From JAGLON01 sp041394985 (lineage in GTDB: Bacteria; Zixibacteria; MSB-5A5; GN15; JAAZOE01), in assembly GCA_041394985.1 (NCBI GenBank), contig JAWLBI010000001.1, positions 1,550,001 through 1,614,000 of the forward strand: a stretch of DNA of 64,000 nt. The letters are read 5' to 3'. A program made the translations under genes and the position numbers. The notes under the pieces were generated by a model that was not told the origin of the DNA, made no database searches, and saw only the letters and a list, made by a program, of their open reading frames with translations. Of this stretch, positions 33,625 through 42,012 are shown piece by piece (position 1 is the stretch's first letter; every line of letters begins with the position of its first letter).

Positions 33625-33656
33625 AAAGGCGGATGAAGCATCATCCGCCTTTTTTT
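33625..33656 (+). terminator. Intrinsic terminator of sucCD
   Basis: AAAGGCGGATGA-AGCA-TCATCCGCCTTT with a six-T extension. A degenerate second copy lies at 35126-35156 beyond the IS element. Confidence 0.92.
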
Positions 33657-33752
33657 GTTGGGAATTATTACTCAACACCCCCTTGTTCAAACCAGACATG
33701 GGTAACAGATTAAACCGGTCACATGGGTAACAGTATCTTGGTAGTTATTTTG

Positions 33753-34940
33753 TTATTTGTTACGTTCATATCGCTTCTTTGTTTTCCTAAGATGAATGAT
33801 TTTACATTCGGCAACATCAAGCTGTGCCAGGCGGATAGGCCCGAAGTAAATATCCAGGCGTTGTTCCGTCACCTGCCGCAGTCCGATTGTCTGTCCGGCC
33901 AGAATTTCAGTCAGGTAAAGATGTTTTCCCTTCCATTTGATATCTCCCTGATGATGTACCTTTCGAGTCACCATATCATCGGGGTAGCCCATCTCCGGCA
34001 GAATCTCGGGATAGGGTCGCGGTGAGCTTTGATACAATTCAGCCGGGAACCGCTGGTCGATGGATTCATGTGGCCGTTCGTGATTAAACTCATAACAGAA
34101 TTGATCGAAGACTGCCTGTTGACGCTCCCACGTTGATTGCGGCGGTTTACACGTGTCGTGTTTCAATGTCCGATGCATACGCTCATGTCGCGGGTTCTGC
34201 TGCGGTTTCCCCGGCATAATCCGTTCCGGAATAATGCCTAAGCGAATCCACCATACCGATAACCGAGACAATCCGCCAACGGCTGTCGTCGCGAACGGTG
34301 CTCCATTGTCGGTCCGAATTGCTACCGGCACCCCAAACTCACGAAAGGCATGCTCAAAAACGGGCTGCATGGAGTGGTGAGTCGCCGGACGAACCAATTG
34401 GCACCGCAGGATATAGCGGCTGTAGTTGTCGGTTATCGTCAGGGGATCACAGCGGTCACCGTTCCGGGTCAAAAACCATCCCTTTAAATCGGCGCTCCAG
34501 ACGGCATTGGGATAATCACACCCGGCCAGCGGATATTCGTATGGAGGGCTCTTCCGACGCCGCTTCCGAGGAACAACCAGCCCATGTCGTTTTAAGATAG
34601 CGCCTATCGTACTGACGGCCGGCCAGGCAATAGCCGGGTCGGTCAGTTCCAAAATGCGGCGCACTTTCTTCGGTCCTTTCTTGACCAAACCGCTTCGAGC
34701 CGCTGCCAAAATTGCGGCCTCTATCTCCGGCGGTGTCTTACGTGCCTGATGATATGGTGCCCGAGAACGCTCATTGAGACCTTCCGCTCCTTCGCTCCTG
34801 TAGCGATTGAGCCATTTGTATCCGGTTTTGCGGCTGATGCCAAAATGCAGGCAAAGAGTAGTCATTGTATACACTTCTTCCAGATACATGCCAATAAATT
34901 TAATCCGTTCGTCCATTGGTCTACAGTCCATCCACGGCAT
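33753..34940 (-). CDS. IS481 family transposase
   Basis: 395 residues and intact. An N-terminal HTH (TLCLHFGISRKTGYKWLNRY) is followed by the DDE integrase core: first Asp in AVWSADLKGWF, second in RTDNGAPFATT, Glu in QNPRHERMHRTLK; the C-terminal RPHESIDQRFPAELY segment is typical. Start taken at ATG 34940 (MPWMDCRPMDERIKF, the usual family start), because AGAGGAG lies 3-10 nt ahead. That SD sits in the loop of a hairpin whose arm contains the start codon. Confidence 0.93.
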   Translation of the reverse strand: MPWMDCRPMDERIKFIGMYLEEVYTMTTLCLHFGISRKTGYKWLNRYRSEGAEGLNERSRAPYHQARKTPPEIEAAILAAARSGLVKKGPKKVRRILELTDPAIAWPAVSTIGAILKRHGLVVPRKRRRKSPPYEYPLAGCDYPNAVWSADLKGWFLTRNGDRCDPLTITDNYSRYILRCQLVRPATHHSMQPVFEHAFREFGVPVAIRTDNGAPFATTAVGGLSRLSVWWIRLGIIPERIMPGKPQQNPRHERMHRTLKHDTCKPPQSTWERQQAVFDQFCYEFNHERPHESIDQRFPAELYQSSPRPYPEILPEMGYPDDMVTRKVHHQGDIKWKGKHLYLTEILAGQTIGLRQVTEQRLDIYFGPIRLAQLDVAECKIIHLRKTKKRYERNK

Positions 34941-34964
34941 AATCTCTCCTCTCATGATTATGCC
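34936..34964 (-). promoter_or_regulatory. Hairpin enclosing the transposase start
   Basis: Perfect 9-bp arms, on the minus strand GGCATAATC and GATTATGCC, around an 11-nt loop ATGAGAGGAGA that holds the SD. The ATG start codon is within the second arm. In mRNA this would limit translation initiation, a familiar way for insertion sequences to keep transposase low. Confidence 0.55.
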
Positions 34965-35021
34965 ATCTAAAACTGTTACCTATGTCTCCGGTTCAAACTG
35001 TTACCTATGTGACCGGTTTGT

Positions 35022-35172
35022 ACCCCCTAGTCCCCTCCTTGGAAAGGAGGGGGAATAGGCCGTGCCAATGAAAAATCCATGTATGAAAATGGCCTGTGTC
35101 AGATAGATTACTGAATAGGCCTTATGGCCGATGAAGCATCATCCGCCTTTTTTATTTTTGGAACCCCGGTTG
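35022..35172. repeat. IS flank: repeat remnant and degenerate terminator copy
   Basis: ACCCCCTAGTCCCCTCCTTGG and AAGGAGGGGGAAT form the hairpin interrupted by the IS (first 6 nt duplicated). At 35126-35156 GGCCGATGA-AGCA-TCATCCGCC plus six T repeats the sucD terminator with one C-C mismatch. Confidence 0.55.
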
Positions 35173-35178
35173 TATAAT
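35173..35178 (+). promoter_or_regulatory. Consensus -10 box upstream of the CreD-like gene
   Basis: TATAAT at 35173-35178, preceded by TTG. No good -35 hexamer is visible at 16-18 nt. Transcription would start near 35185, about 65 nt before the start codon. Confidence 0.4.
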
Positions 35179-35251
35179 ACAATGACAGCGCTAAGGGAAA
35201 ACTCTTCTCTTTAACAACATATCTATTTAATCCTCACATAAAGGGATTCGT

Positions 35252-36514
35252 ATGGCCAAACAAATAGGCGCCATTGCCTTTATCTTTCTGTGCACCGCAA
35301 TTGCCTGGGCTTTTCTGGGAACGACCGTTCAGTTTCGTACCGATAACCAGGATACAAAACTGTGTAGTGAAGTCGGGAGCCTCTGGGGGACATCCCTCGA
35401 ACAAAAGGCACCGCTCGCATATTACCCGGTGGAAGAGAAATTCAGAGATACGAAATTCATCGACGGGCAGCCGGTTGAGGTCGAGAAAACAAGAACAAAA
35501 AAAGAATCGCTCATCCCCGACAGTACAAAAATCAAGGGGAAAATTTCACTGGAACATCGCAAAAAGGGACTGCTGTGGTATGCTACCTATCACGTTGTGT
35601 TCGATGGTGAGTATGTAGTCGAAAACACGACCGGTGAACCCCGCGATATCTATTTTTCCTATCTGTTTCCGAACAGTGGCGGCATCTATGATAACTTCGT
35701 CATGGAGATCGACGGTAAGGCGGTGCGAGATTTACTGCCGGAAAACGGCGAAATCATCAAATCGATGTATATGCAGGCGGGTGAGAAGAGAAGGGTTCGT
35801 ATCGCGTACGGCGCTCAGGGGCTCAATGATTGGTGGTATATCTTCGGTTCCGGCGTATCGCAATTGCGCAACTTCAGCCTCGTCTTGAACACCGATTTCG
35901 ACGGATTTGATTTTCCCGAGCGGGGAATTTCGCCTGTTGCCAAAAAGAAGACCGCCGACGGCTGGGAACTGCGCTGGGAGTACACGAATCTGATATCGGA
36001 TATCCAGATTGGACTGGAGATGCCGCAGAAAATAAATCCCGGACCGATGGTCGGGCGATTGAGTTTCTTTGCACCGGTATCATTATTCTTGTTTTTCTTT
36101 TTGTTGTTCATAATCACGACCGTAAAAAATATCAGACTGCACCCGATGAATTACTTCTTTCTGGCGACAGGGTTTTTCAGTTTTCATTTGTTACTGTCGT
36201 ACCTGGTTGACCATATCGACATTCATCTGGCATTCGTGATTTGCTCGGTCGTATCAATATTCCTAGTGATTTCTTATATGCGGCTGGTAGTCGGAGTGAA
36301 GTTCGCCTTATTCGAAATCGGTATCTCACAATTGGTGTATCTGGTATTATTTTCGTATGCATTTTTCCTCGATGGGTACACCGGGTTGTCGGTGACCATC
36401 TGTTGTATTCTGACGCTGTTTATTGTCATGCAGTTGACGGGTCGAATGGACTGGGGGGAAAAATTCAGGCGCGTGCAAACGAATAGTCTGCAACCGGAGA
36501 AAGGCGGGGTTTAA
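35252..36514 (+). CDS. CreD-like inner membrane protein
   Basis: 420 residues: one N-terminal helix, a periplasmic beta-rich domain of about 250 residues, then six helices from about residue 275. The C-terminal part (FFLDGYTGLSVTICCILTLF, then VMQLTGRMDW) matches the CreD/COG4452 layout, where the end reads close to MYLTRRxDWY. CreD acts in envelope stress in some Proteobacteria; no two-component partner is nearby here. RBS AAAGGGA ahead of ATG 35252. The stop codon is inside the loop of the terminator. Confidence 0.65.
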   Translation: MAKQIGAIAFIFLCTAIAWAFLGTTVQFRTDNQDTKLCSEVGSLWGTSLEQKAPLAYYPVEEKFRDTKFIDGQPVEVEKTRTKKESLIPDSTKIKGKISLEHRKKGLLWYATYHVVFDGEYVVENTTGEPRDIYFSYLFPNSGGIYDNFVMEIDGKAVRDLLPENGEIIKSMYMQAGEKRRVRIAYGAQGLNDWWYIFGSGVSQLRNFSLVLNTDFDGFDFPERGISPVAKKKTADGWELRWEYTNLISDIQIGLEMPQKINPGPMVGRLSFFAPVSLFLFFFLLFIITTVKNIRLHPMNYFFLATGFFSFHLLLSYLVDHIDIHLAFVICSVVSIFLVISYMRLVVGVKFALFEIGISQLVYLVLFSYAFFLDGYTGLSVTICCILTLFIVMQLTGRMDWGEKFRRVQTNSLQPEKGGV

Positions 36515-36529
36515 TCCCCGCTTTTTTTT
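36504..36529 (+). terminator. Intrinsic terminator overlapping a stop codon
   Basis: GCGGGG-TTTAAT-CCCCGC followed by eight T; the TAA stop of the CreD-like gene (36512-36514) lies in the loop. Confidence 0.85.
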
Positions 36530-36538
36530 AATAGTATA

Positions 36539-36567
36539 TTGACAAAATAATTATAAAATGTTACTAT
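36539..36567 (+). promoter_or_regulatory. Strong promoter of the small barrel gene
   Basis: TTGACA at 36539-36544, 17-nt AT-rich spacer, TACTAT at 36562-36567. RBS GGGAGGG at 36590-36596. Confidence 0.75.
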
Positions 36568-36600
36568 ATAGTCTCAATAACATATCTCTGGGAGGGTAAT

Positions 36601-37212
36601 ATGAAGATCGCTCATGTAACTATTATGGTTGTTTTGTGTGTCGTGGTTCTATGCGGTTCGGTGCATGCAAAGGAAAAATCGACGTATGGAATGCGGCTCG
36701 GCGTGAATTTCGCCACAATCGACGGCGATGTCGAGGAATATGTCGGCAATCCGAGCACACGAAATTGCTTATCATTCGGCGGATTTGCATGTATGCATCA
36801 GGCCGGCAATCTGTATTTACAGCCCGAATTGTTGTATGCATCCAAAGGCGCTACGGCTGCGGTATCCAATTCTTCGGATGTGACACTCGAATTGACGTAT
36901 ATTGAAATTCCATTTTTGGTGAAGTATAAATTTCGGAATCATCAGAAAATCGGATTTAATCTTGCTGCCGGACCGGCGATCGATTTGCTGATGAGTGCTG
37001 AAATCGGGAGTTCTGACGTAAAAAGTAATACGACCAAATTCGACGGCACAATAATCGGCAGTGCGGAATTTACGATAGCATCAGGCACGGGATATTTTGT
37101 TTTTGAAGGTCGATATCTGTATGGTTTGTCGACGATCGATGATACGTCATATGATCTTAATGTAAAAAACCGTGTGTTTTCCATTTCAATCGGTTATGCA
37201 TTTGGCGGATAG
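36601..37212 (+). CDS. Outer-membrane beta-barrel protein (OMP_b-brl_2-like)
   Basis: 203 residues: signal peptide to about residue 24 (VHAKEKS), then alternating hydrophobic strands typical of the eight-stranded barrels common in FCB bacteria: TYGMRLGVNFATID, LYLQPELLYASKG, LELTYIEIPFLVKYKF, IGFNLAAGPAIDLLMS and the last strand NRVFSISIGYAFGG. Function is usually unknown. Single-gene unit with its own strong promoter. Confidence 0.85.
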   Translation: MKIAHVTIMVVLCVVVLCGSVHAKEKSTYGMRLGVNFATIDGDVEEYVGNPSTRNCLSFGGFACMHQAGNLYLQPELLYASKGATAAVSNSSDVTLELTYIEIPFLVKYKFRNHQKIGFNLAAGPAIDLLMSAEIGSSDVKSNTTKFDGTIIGSAEFTIASGTGYFVFEGRYLYGLSTIDDTSYDLNVKNRVFSISIGYAFGG

Positions 37213-37380
37213 TGATTAACCGGCAATATAAGATATTTTAATCATTCCTGGGAGTCGAATCTCAAGACCATGGGATAATTATCTCAACCAAATCCGCACG
37301 TCTTTTTTTTATTGGATTCTCGTAAGCAATTACCGTTTTATGCAACTATTGAATAAAGACTTTTTTGCGAGGTATTTCTC

Positions 37381-38370
37381 ATGCGGAAACTAACTTCAGT
37401 TGCGACTCTATGTGTAATTCTCTTGACTGCCGGTTGTATCGAGAAGGTTCAGACCGGCGAAGAGTTGACCGGGGATTATCTGGGCCAGAAACCGCCCACA
37501 GAGGCAACACTGTTTGCCCCGGGTATCGTGAGTACCGGCTTCAGCGAGCGGGATTTCGCCATCACTCCTGATGGTAACGAAATTTTTTATACCCTGATGT
37601 GGGGAAATCAGGGGGTCATTTTACGTGTTGTGCGAGAAGATGGCATGTGGGGCGAGCCGGAAGTGGCACCGTTTTCTGGTAAGTATAGCGATCTCGAGCC
37701 GTTTATTTCTCCGGATGGCAGCAAGCTCTATTTTGTTTCCACGAGGCCGCTTGAGGGGACCGAGGAGAAGGACTGCGATATCTGGATTTGTGATCGAATC
37801 GACGATGAATGGGGCGAGCCCTATAATATCGGTGAACCCGTATCGACCGATAAGAATGAGTTTTTCCCTTCGGTGACGAATTCCGGAACGCTGTACTTTA
37901 CGGCGGTGTATGATGGGCGCGAAAATCGAGATGATTTGTATCGCGCGGAGTTTAAAAACGGGGCATATGAGAAACCCGTTTTATTGCCGGAAGAGATCAA
38001 CACACTGAATTATGAATACAACCAGTTCATTGCGCCGGATGAGAGCTATTTAATTTATTCCGCGTATGGTCGCGAGGGTGAGCAGGGGCGCGGTGATATG
38101 TATATTAATTTCCGCGATACGGAAGGCAATTGGTCGAAGGCGATTAACCTCGGTGATGCCGTCAATTCACCGCTTCATGAATACTGTCCGTATGTGACGC
38201 GTGACGGCAAGTACCTATTTTTTACCAGTGCCCGGACAACCGTATCATTGGACAGTTTGCCGGAAGTAACATATGACAATTTGCGGCGCGCGCTGAATGC
38301 GCCCGGCAATGGAAGTCAGGACGTCTACTGGATTGATGCGTCGTTTATTAAATCGCTGGCAATCGAGTAG
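37381..38370 (+). CDS. Lipoprotein with TolB/PD40-type beta-propeller repeats
   Basis: 329 residues. Lipobox LLTAGC gives a lipidated Cys19. The rest is a propeller built of PD40-like blades: RDFAITPDGNEIFYTLM, LEPFISPDGSKLYFVSTRP, FFPSVTNSGTLYFTAVYDGR, YNQFIAPDESYLIYSAYGRE and YCPYVTRDGKYLFFTSAR. Such proteins commonly bind partner proteins or ligands at the outer membrane. Downstream GC hairpin at 38374-38401. Confidence 0.83.
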   Translation: MRKLTSVATLCVILLTAGCIEKVQTGEELTGDYLGQKPPTEATLFAPGIVSTGFSERDFAITPDGNEIFYTLMWGNQGVILRVVREDGMWGEPEVAPFSGKYSDLEPFISPDGSKLYFVSTRPLEGTEEKDCDIWICDRIDDEWGEPYNIGEPVSTDKNEFFPSVTNSGTLYFTAVYDGRENRDDLYRAEFKNGAYEKPVLLPEEINTLNYEYNQFIAPDESYLIYSAYGREGEQGRGDMYINFRDTEGNWSKAINLGDAVNSPLHEYCPYVTRDGKYLFFTSARTTVSLDSLPEVTYDNLRRALNAPGNGSQDVYWIDASFIKSLAIE

Positions 38371-38373
38371 TGA

Positions 38374-38401
38374 AACGGCCCGCATGATATCGCGGGCCGT
38401 T
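38374..38401 (+). terminator. GC-rich hairpin between convergent genes
   Basis: AACGGCCCGC and GCGGGCCGTT, a 10-bp stem with an eight-nt loop, no real T tract. It separates the lipoprotein gene from the convergent pilin operon and could act on both strands. Confidence 0.55.
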
Positions 38402-38444
38402 CCTAAGGGAAGAATGAAGAGTACGGATTACCAGGTTACATGCT

Positions 38445-39605
38445 TTACAATTCTTTCCATGCGACGACTGCGAAGTCGTTGCTGGTGCCTCGGCTGAATG
38501 ACGACAGACTCCGGTCATAGTGGAACTGCGCACTATTATGGGCAACAATATCGTTGGCGACGATGGCACCGTAAAAATCTCCCGAGTTTCGCAAATCCGC
38601 GGTTGAATTCGGCCCATAGATAACGCCATAGAATGTGCCGCTGTTTTTTAGTACAAAATCTCCCTGCGTATAAATGAGCAGGTCGACCGGGTCGCCGCCG
38701 CCATTGATGTCTCCCGAATTTTTTACCTCAAGTGAGCCGGTGACATAAATCGTGACCTCTGCGCCGGGTGCGAGCGTCAGACTGGCGGAATTCTTCAGTG
38801 TGAAATCCGAGAAATAATAGACGCCGGATGAGAGTACGACGTTCCCCGAACTGATTAATGAATACGTGGCCGGATCATAAGTGTAGCTGCCCGACATGCC
38901 GGTCAGGTTATCATTGTTGAGTTCGGCCCAGTCGTATTCGGACTGTGGGATTTCTTCCAGTGTTTGTTCGGGGGCGGAATCGGAGATCGTACCGGTCACG
39001 TCGGATGGATTGACCACGGTTACGCCTCCAGCCAAGGAACTGGCGACGTCGCCACCGACGAGGGCGCCGTTATAGACGTCGATGGTGCCGTTGGAGCCGA
39101 CATCGGCTCCCGAATCAATTCGGGTTCCGAGGTAGGAGCCGGAATCGGAATTGTACGAGTTGATGTACATGCTGTTGCGTATATCGACCGCATCATCGCC
39201 GAACATGGCGTGCAGGAACGGGTAATTGATGTCCGGCGCCATGACGATCTCGATGGTTGCGAAGGCCTCGTTAATTGCCCCAGTGGCGGTGACGCGAATG
39301 GAGTCGGACAGGGTGCTGTCGGCGGTACTGTCCTCGACCGTCACGGTATACACTCCGCCGCAGAAGGCGATATCGGCATAACCGGAATCCCAGGTGGGAT
39401 CGTTGACGATAGCCAAAACGGCTCGTTTCGCGCCCGCCTCGGCGATATAGAACGCCTTATCCGAATGGACCTTATTGAAGGAAAGGTCGGTTTCGGTCTG
39501 CGAGGTTTTCACTGCCAGTATCCCGATAATGGAGAGCATCGCGATGATACTGATGCAAATGAACAGGGCGCTGCCTCGCTCATTAGACACTTTCATAGTG
39601 CGCAT
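38445..39605 (-). CDS. PilX-like type IV pilus assembly protein with polymer-like C-terminal domain
   Basis: 386 residues. The N-terminal ERGSALFICISIIAMLSIIG helix followed by ETDLSFNKVHSDKAFYIAEAGAKRA is the PilX_N pattern (EAG motif). The remainder is Asn/Ser/Gly-rich beta sequence with recurring short units (ISSGNVVLSSGVYYFSDF, LEVKNSGDING, FVLKNSGTFYG, ADLRNSGDFYG), probably a beta-helix. Last of three co-directional pseudopilin genes; ATG at 39605 has GAGGA 9 nt ahead. Likely a minor pilin or pilus-linked adhesin. Confidence 0.8.
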   Translation of the reverse strand: MRTMKVSNERGSALFICISIIAMLSIIGILAVKTSQTETDLSFNKVHSDKAFYIAEAGAKRAVLAIVNDPTWDSGYADIAFCGGVYTVTVEDSTADSTLSDSIRVTATGAINEAFATIEIVMAPDINYPFLHAMFGDDAVDIRNSMYINSYNSDSGSYLGTRIDSGADVGSNGTIDVYNGALVGGDVASSLAGGVTVVNPSDVTGTISDSAPEQTLEEIPQSEYDWAELNNDNLTGMSGSYTYDPATYSLISSGNVVLSSGVYYFSDFTLKNSASLTLAPGAEVTIYVTGSLEVKNSGDINGGGDPVDLLIYTQGDFVLKNSGTFYGVIYGPNSTADLRNSGDFYGAIVANDIVAHNSAQFHYDRSLSSFSRGTSNDFAVVAWKEL

Positions 39606-39620
39606 ATGTCGTCCTCTGTT

Positions 39621-40193
39621 TTAGAGGATCAAGTTTCTGATATTGACCCTCTCTGAAGCCGAATAAATGCGATAGCCTTCGTTTTCGCTGAAATCCACAT
39701 CGGGACGGGAAGGCTGAACGCTGACGGCAACTTCAACATTAGAACTTGAATGCGCAGTGAAAGTGAGATTGTTAATGTGTTCGGAGAATACCACGGGACC
39801 GGCGCTGTTAACTTGTTTCATCAGCTTATGAGGCCGTAACCGAGTCGGCAAATCGGCATAGGCCGCCAGCTCCGCAGACGAAAGATCTGCCAAGAAGTAG
39901 AGCACGGTATCGATTGGTTGAGTTTCCTGGTAGAAAACATACAGGCTGTCGCCGTTGATACGAAAGGCGGTGTGGGTGCCCGTCTTATATCCGGCTTTAC
40001 GAAGCGCCTTAATGATTTCATCCAGGCTGGCTCGAAGATTCTGCTGCATTTCGGAAATTTCTTCCTGGGTCAGCGTCTGATTGTGCATCTTGATGTAGAA
40101 GTTCAGCGCCGCACCGGAAACAATACCTGTAATGAGCAGGGCAATCATTACCTCGATAATAGTGAAACCCTTGTTATTGCGTAATTTCCTCAT
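39621..40193 (-). CDS. PilW-like prepilin with N-terminal cleavage/methylation motif
   Basis: 190 residues. The prepilin signal is NNKGFTIIEVMIALLITGIV: cleavage after Gly, then Phe, with Glu at mature position 5. A periplasmic pilin-like domain follows (ISEMQQNLRASLDEIIKALR). Start at ATG 40193 is chosen for the short basic leader MRKLRNNKG; an in-frame ATG four codons upstream is possible. Middle gene of the pseudopilin operon, 15 nt before the PilX-like gene. Confidence 0.83.
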   Translation of the reverse strand: MRKLRNNKGFTIIEVMIALLITGIVSGAALNFYIKMHNQTLTQEEISEMQQNLRASLDEIIKALRKAGYKTGTHTAFRINGDSLYVFYQETQPIDTVLYFLADLSSAELAAYADLPTRLRPHKLMKQVNSAGPVVFSEHINNLTFTAHSSSNVEVAVSVQPSRPDVDFSENEGYRIYSASERVNIRNLIL

Positions 40194-40208
40194 AGCAGCC
40201 CCCATTTC

Positions 40209-40664
40209 TTACGGTATCAGATAGGTTGAGTACATGGATGATCGCTGCATATTCTGGTGGTCGTTCCAGTTTACCGCGACCGTTATCTGATACAAACCGT
40301 CCGGAACCGTCGAATCGGAGGCATGGTCAGTGATGACGGTAGAACGGGTATAGAGCAGTGAGTTTCGCGATTCACCTTCTCCTCCAGTGCTGTCCGGCCC
40401 GTATCCCGTTTGGTTTTCGTCATAGACGAACTGCTCCTGACCGGAATACGGCAGAGTAGGAAGCGAATCGGTACTGACATAATACTCAATCTGCTCTTCG
40501 ATTAACCGGGTCACATAAGTATTGTCCCGGGCGGTAATATTCTCTTCAACGGAAAGAACGAACAGCGGCGCCAGTCCGAGGGCGCCGAACGCCAGAACCA
40601 GCATGCTGATCATTACTTCCAGAAGAGTAATGCCGCGATTGTTGAGTATTAGTTTGACCTTCAT
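40209..40664 (-). CDS. PilV-like prepilin
   Basis: 151 residues. Prepilin motif NNRGITLLEVMISMLVLAFG, with Ile in place of the usual Phe after the Gly cleavage site and Glu at +5. Context matches PilV (GALGLAPLFVLSVEENITARD). ATG 40664 is preferred because AAAGGA is 9 nt upstream. First gene of the operon; its promoter should be in 40665-40790. No secretin, ATPase or peptidase gene is nearby, so these minor pilins depend on machinery encoded elsewhere. Confidence 0.83.
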   Translation of the reverse strand: MKVKLILNNRGITLLEVMISMLVLAFGALGLAPLFVLSVEENITARDNTYVTRLIEEQIEYYVSTDSLPTLPYSGQEQFVYDENQTGYGPDSTGGEGESRNSLLYTRSTVITDHASDSTVPDGLYQITVAVNWNDHQNMQRSSMYSTYLIP

Positions 40665-40874
40665 AAACACATTCCTTTCACCGGCTATCTCGCAAGACAT
40701 ATGCCAATTAAATACAATACAAAATACATCTTGTTAAATTGCAATAAGTTATTGTCTGGTAGTATTGACGATTCGATGAGTCTTGTTTTTTTGGAGGAGA
40801 AGCTAAAAGAAAACTATAGAATTTTATGGGGATGGCCCAATAATATGTGTTTGTCAGTACACATTTGGGGGAAA

Positions 40875-41792
40875 TCAACAGAAGATGGCGTGATCGAAGT
40901 CTTTCTTATCCCAGGGGCGGCCGATTTTTACCAATTCGGTAAGAAGTTGGCGGAGCAATTGATATGATTCATTCGTTGCCCGTGAGAGCGTCTCCGGGGG
41001 CATTGATTCGCCGTGCACGGCGCGCGAACGCTGGCCGTATAACTTCTTGATATGATAATACTTATCGACTCGTTCAGGACCTCGGGGGGCGAGAATGGCC
41101 GCGGCCAGGACGGAAAGCCGGTACACGAGTTCGGCTCGAATAGCGAAGATGGCCTCGATGCCGGACCATAATCTGGCAATGGCGGCCCTCGGGTCTTTTA
41201 GGTAACGCCAGTCGATGGCGGCATCGACGGCGAAGCGAAGCTTTTCATTTTCGGCCATCATTGTCAGGAAGCTATCATATTTAGTAACAATCCATTGAGC
41301 GTCTTTGACGGTGACTTCTCGGCGCGCATCCTTGGGGATAATCAGGTTCATATATTGATCGAGAATTCCGCCTTTAAATGAAGGAAGGGCCGGGATTGCT
41401 TTTTGTTCGTCGGGGGTTGGCGGGCGACCGTCCGTTGTCTGATCGGCGATAGTGCTCCATGAATAATTACCGGAGGCGAGGCAGAGATGGGCACCGAAGC
41501 CCAATATGTGCAGGAGGTCGGAAACACCACGGGCTCGATTTAACCGGTCGGTACACGCCGGATGTTCGGTGTCAGGATTGGTGGATACAATCTCACAAAG
41601 CTCACCACCGAGGTAGGGACCTAAAGCGGGCCAGCCGGCGAAACCGGCCTTCCCGGCAACGGATAAGTCATAGAGGGAGAGCGATGATGACAGATTGCGG
41701 AGTTCGAGTCCGGGAACGAGGCGCAGGGGAGATTTTGCGAGTCTGAGGCCGTACACGAGAATGAACTGGCCGTCCGATGATTGTTGTTCCAT
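40875..41792 (-). CDS. HEPN-like (ApeA-type) domain protein, function unknown
   Basis: About 305 residues, no signal peptide. The C-terminal third contains DPRAAIARLWSGIEAIF and, near residue 260, KKLYGQRSRAVHGE, i.e. the Rx4H motif of HEPN nucleases in the arrangement seen in ApeA-like HEPN proteins. The N-terminal 200 residues are not recognised. ATG 41792 has AAAGGA 4 nt ahead and is preferred to two upstream ATGs. HEPN proteins are often RNases in phage defence or toxin-antitoxin systems; there is no partner gene here, so the role is open. Confidence 0.6.
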   Translation of the reverse strand: MEQQSSDGQFILVYGLRLAKSPLRLVPGLELRNLSSSLSLYDLSVAGKAGFAGWPALGPYLGGELCEIVSTNPDTEHPACTDRLNRARGVSDLLHILGFGAHLCLASGNYSWSTIADQTTDGRPPTPDEQKAIPALPSFKGGILDQYMNLIIPKDARREVTVKDAQWIVTKYDSFLTMMAENEKLRFAVDAAIDWRYLKDPRAAIARLWSGIEAIFAIRAELVYRLSVLAAAILAPRGPERVDKYYHIKKLYGQRSRAVHGESMPPETLSRATNESYQLLRQLLTELVKIGRPWDKKDFDHAIFC

Positions 41793-41872
41793 GTATCCTT
41801 TTGCCTTGATGATGTGCTGTTGCATTATAGTGCGAGGCGGGATATTTGGCAAGAGGGTGGGGAGAAAAAGTC

Positions 41873-41905
41873 GTATTCCCAAGGTAAGGCCTTGGCCGGG
41901 TACGG
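41873..41905 (+). repeat. CCCAAGG/CCTTGG repeat, copy 3
   Basis: TATTCCCAAGG-TAAGG-CCTTGGCC then GGGTACGG: a diverged copy of the 23331 and 31128 repeats, placed between divergent genes. Confidence 0.5.
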
Positions 41906-42012
41906 AGTATTGATATTTACCGAAGAAATTTCATTTTTCAGTCTTGTGCAGTTTTATTTTATGACTTTATTGCCGGGTGAGTTTGACAACTACTTTGGTG
42001 AGGAAACAGTAA

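Larger units (their letters stand above)
33683..35021 (-). mobile_element. IS481-family insertion sequence, complete
   Basis: 1,339 bp between two copies of ACCCCC (33677-33682 and 35022-35027), the likely target duplication. Ends carry doubled repeats: 33712-33734 and the reverse complement of 34997-35019 share the pattern AAACCGGTCACATRGGTAAC, and a second ACATxGGTAACAG copy lies beside each (33697-33709; 34971-34994 inverted). One intact transposase gene. Taking it out joins ACCCCC to TAGTCCCCTCC, which continues into a GGAAAGGAGGGGG hairpin, so the target was a dispersed repeat just behind sucD. Confidence 0.88.

Noticed and set aside
33723..34025. Plus-strand frames opposite the transposase
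   Set aside because: Antisense shadows of the IS481 transposase gene.
40776..40967. Small plus-strand frame beginning MSLVFLEEKLKENYRIL
   Set aside because: A reasonable RBS (tract GGAGGAG is inside rather than before it) is missing, and its last 93 nt are antisense to the HEPN-like gene. It could be a gene remnant but cannot be supported.
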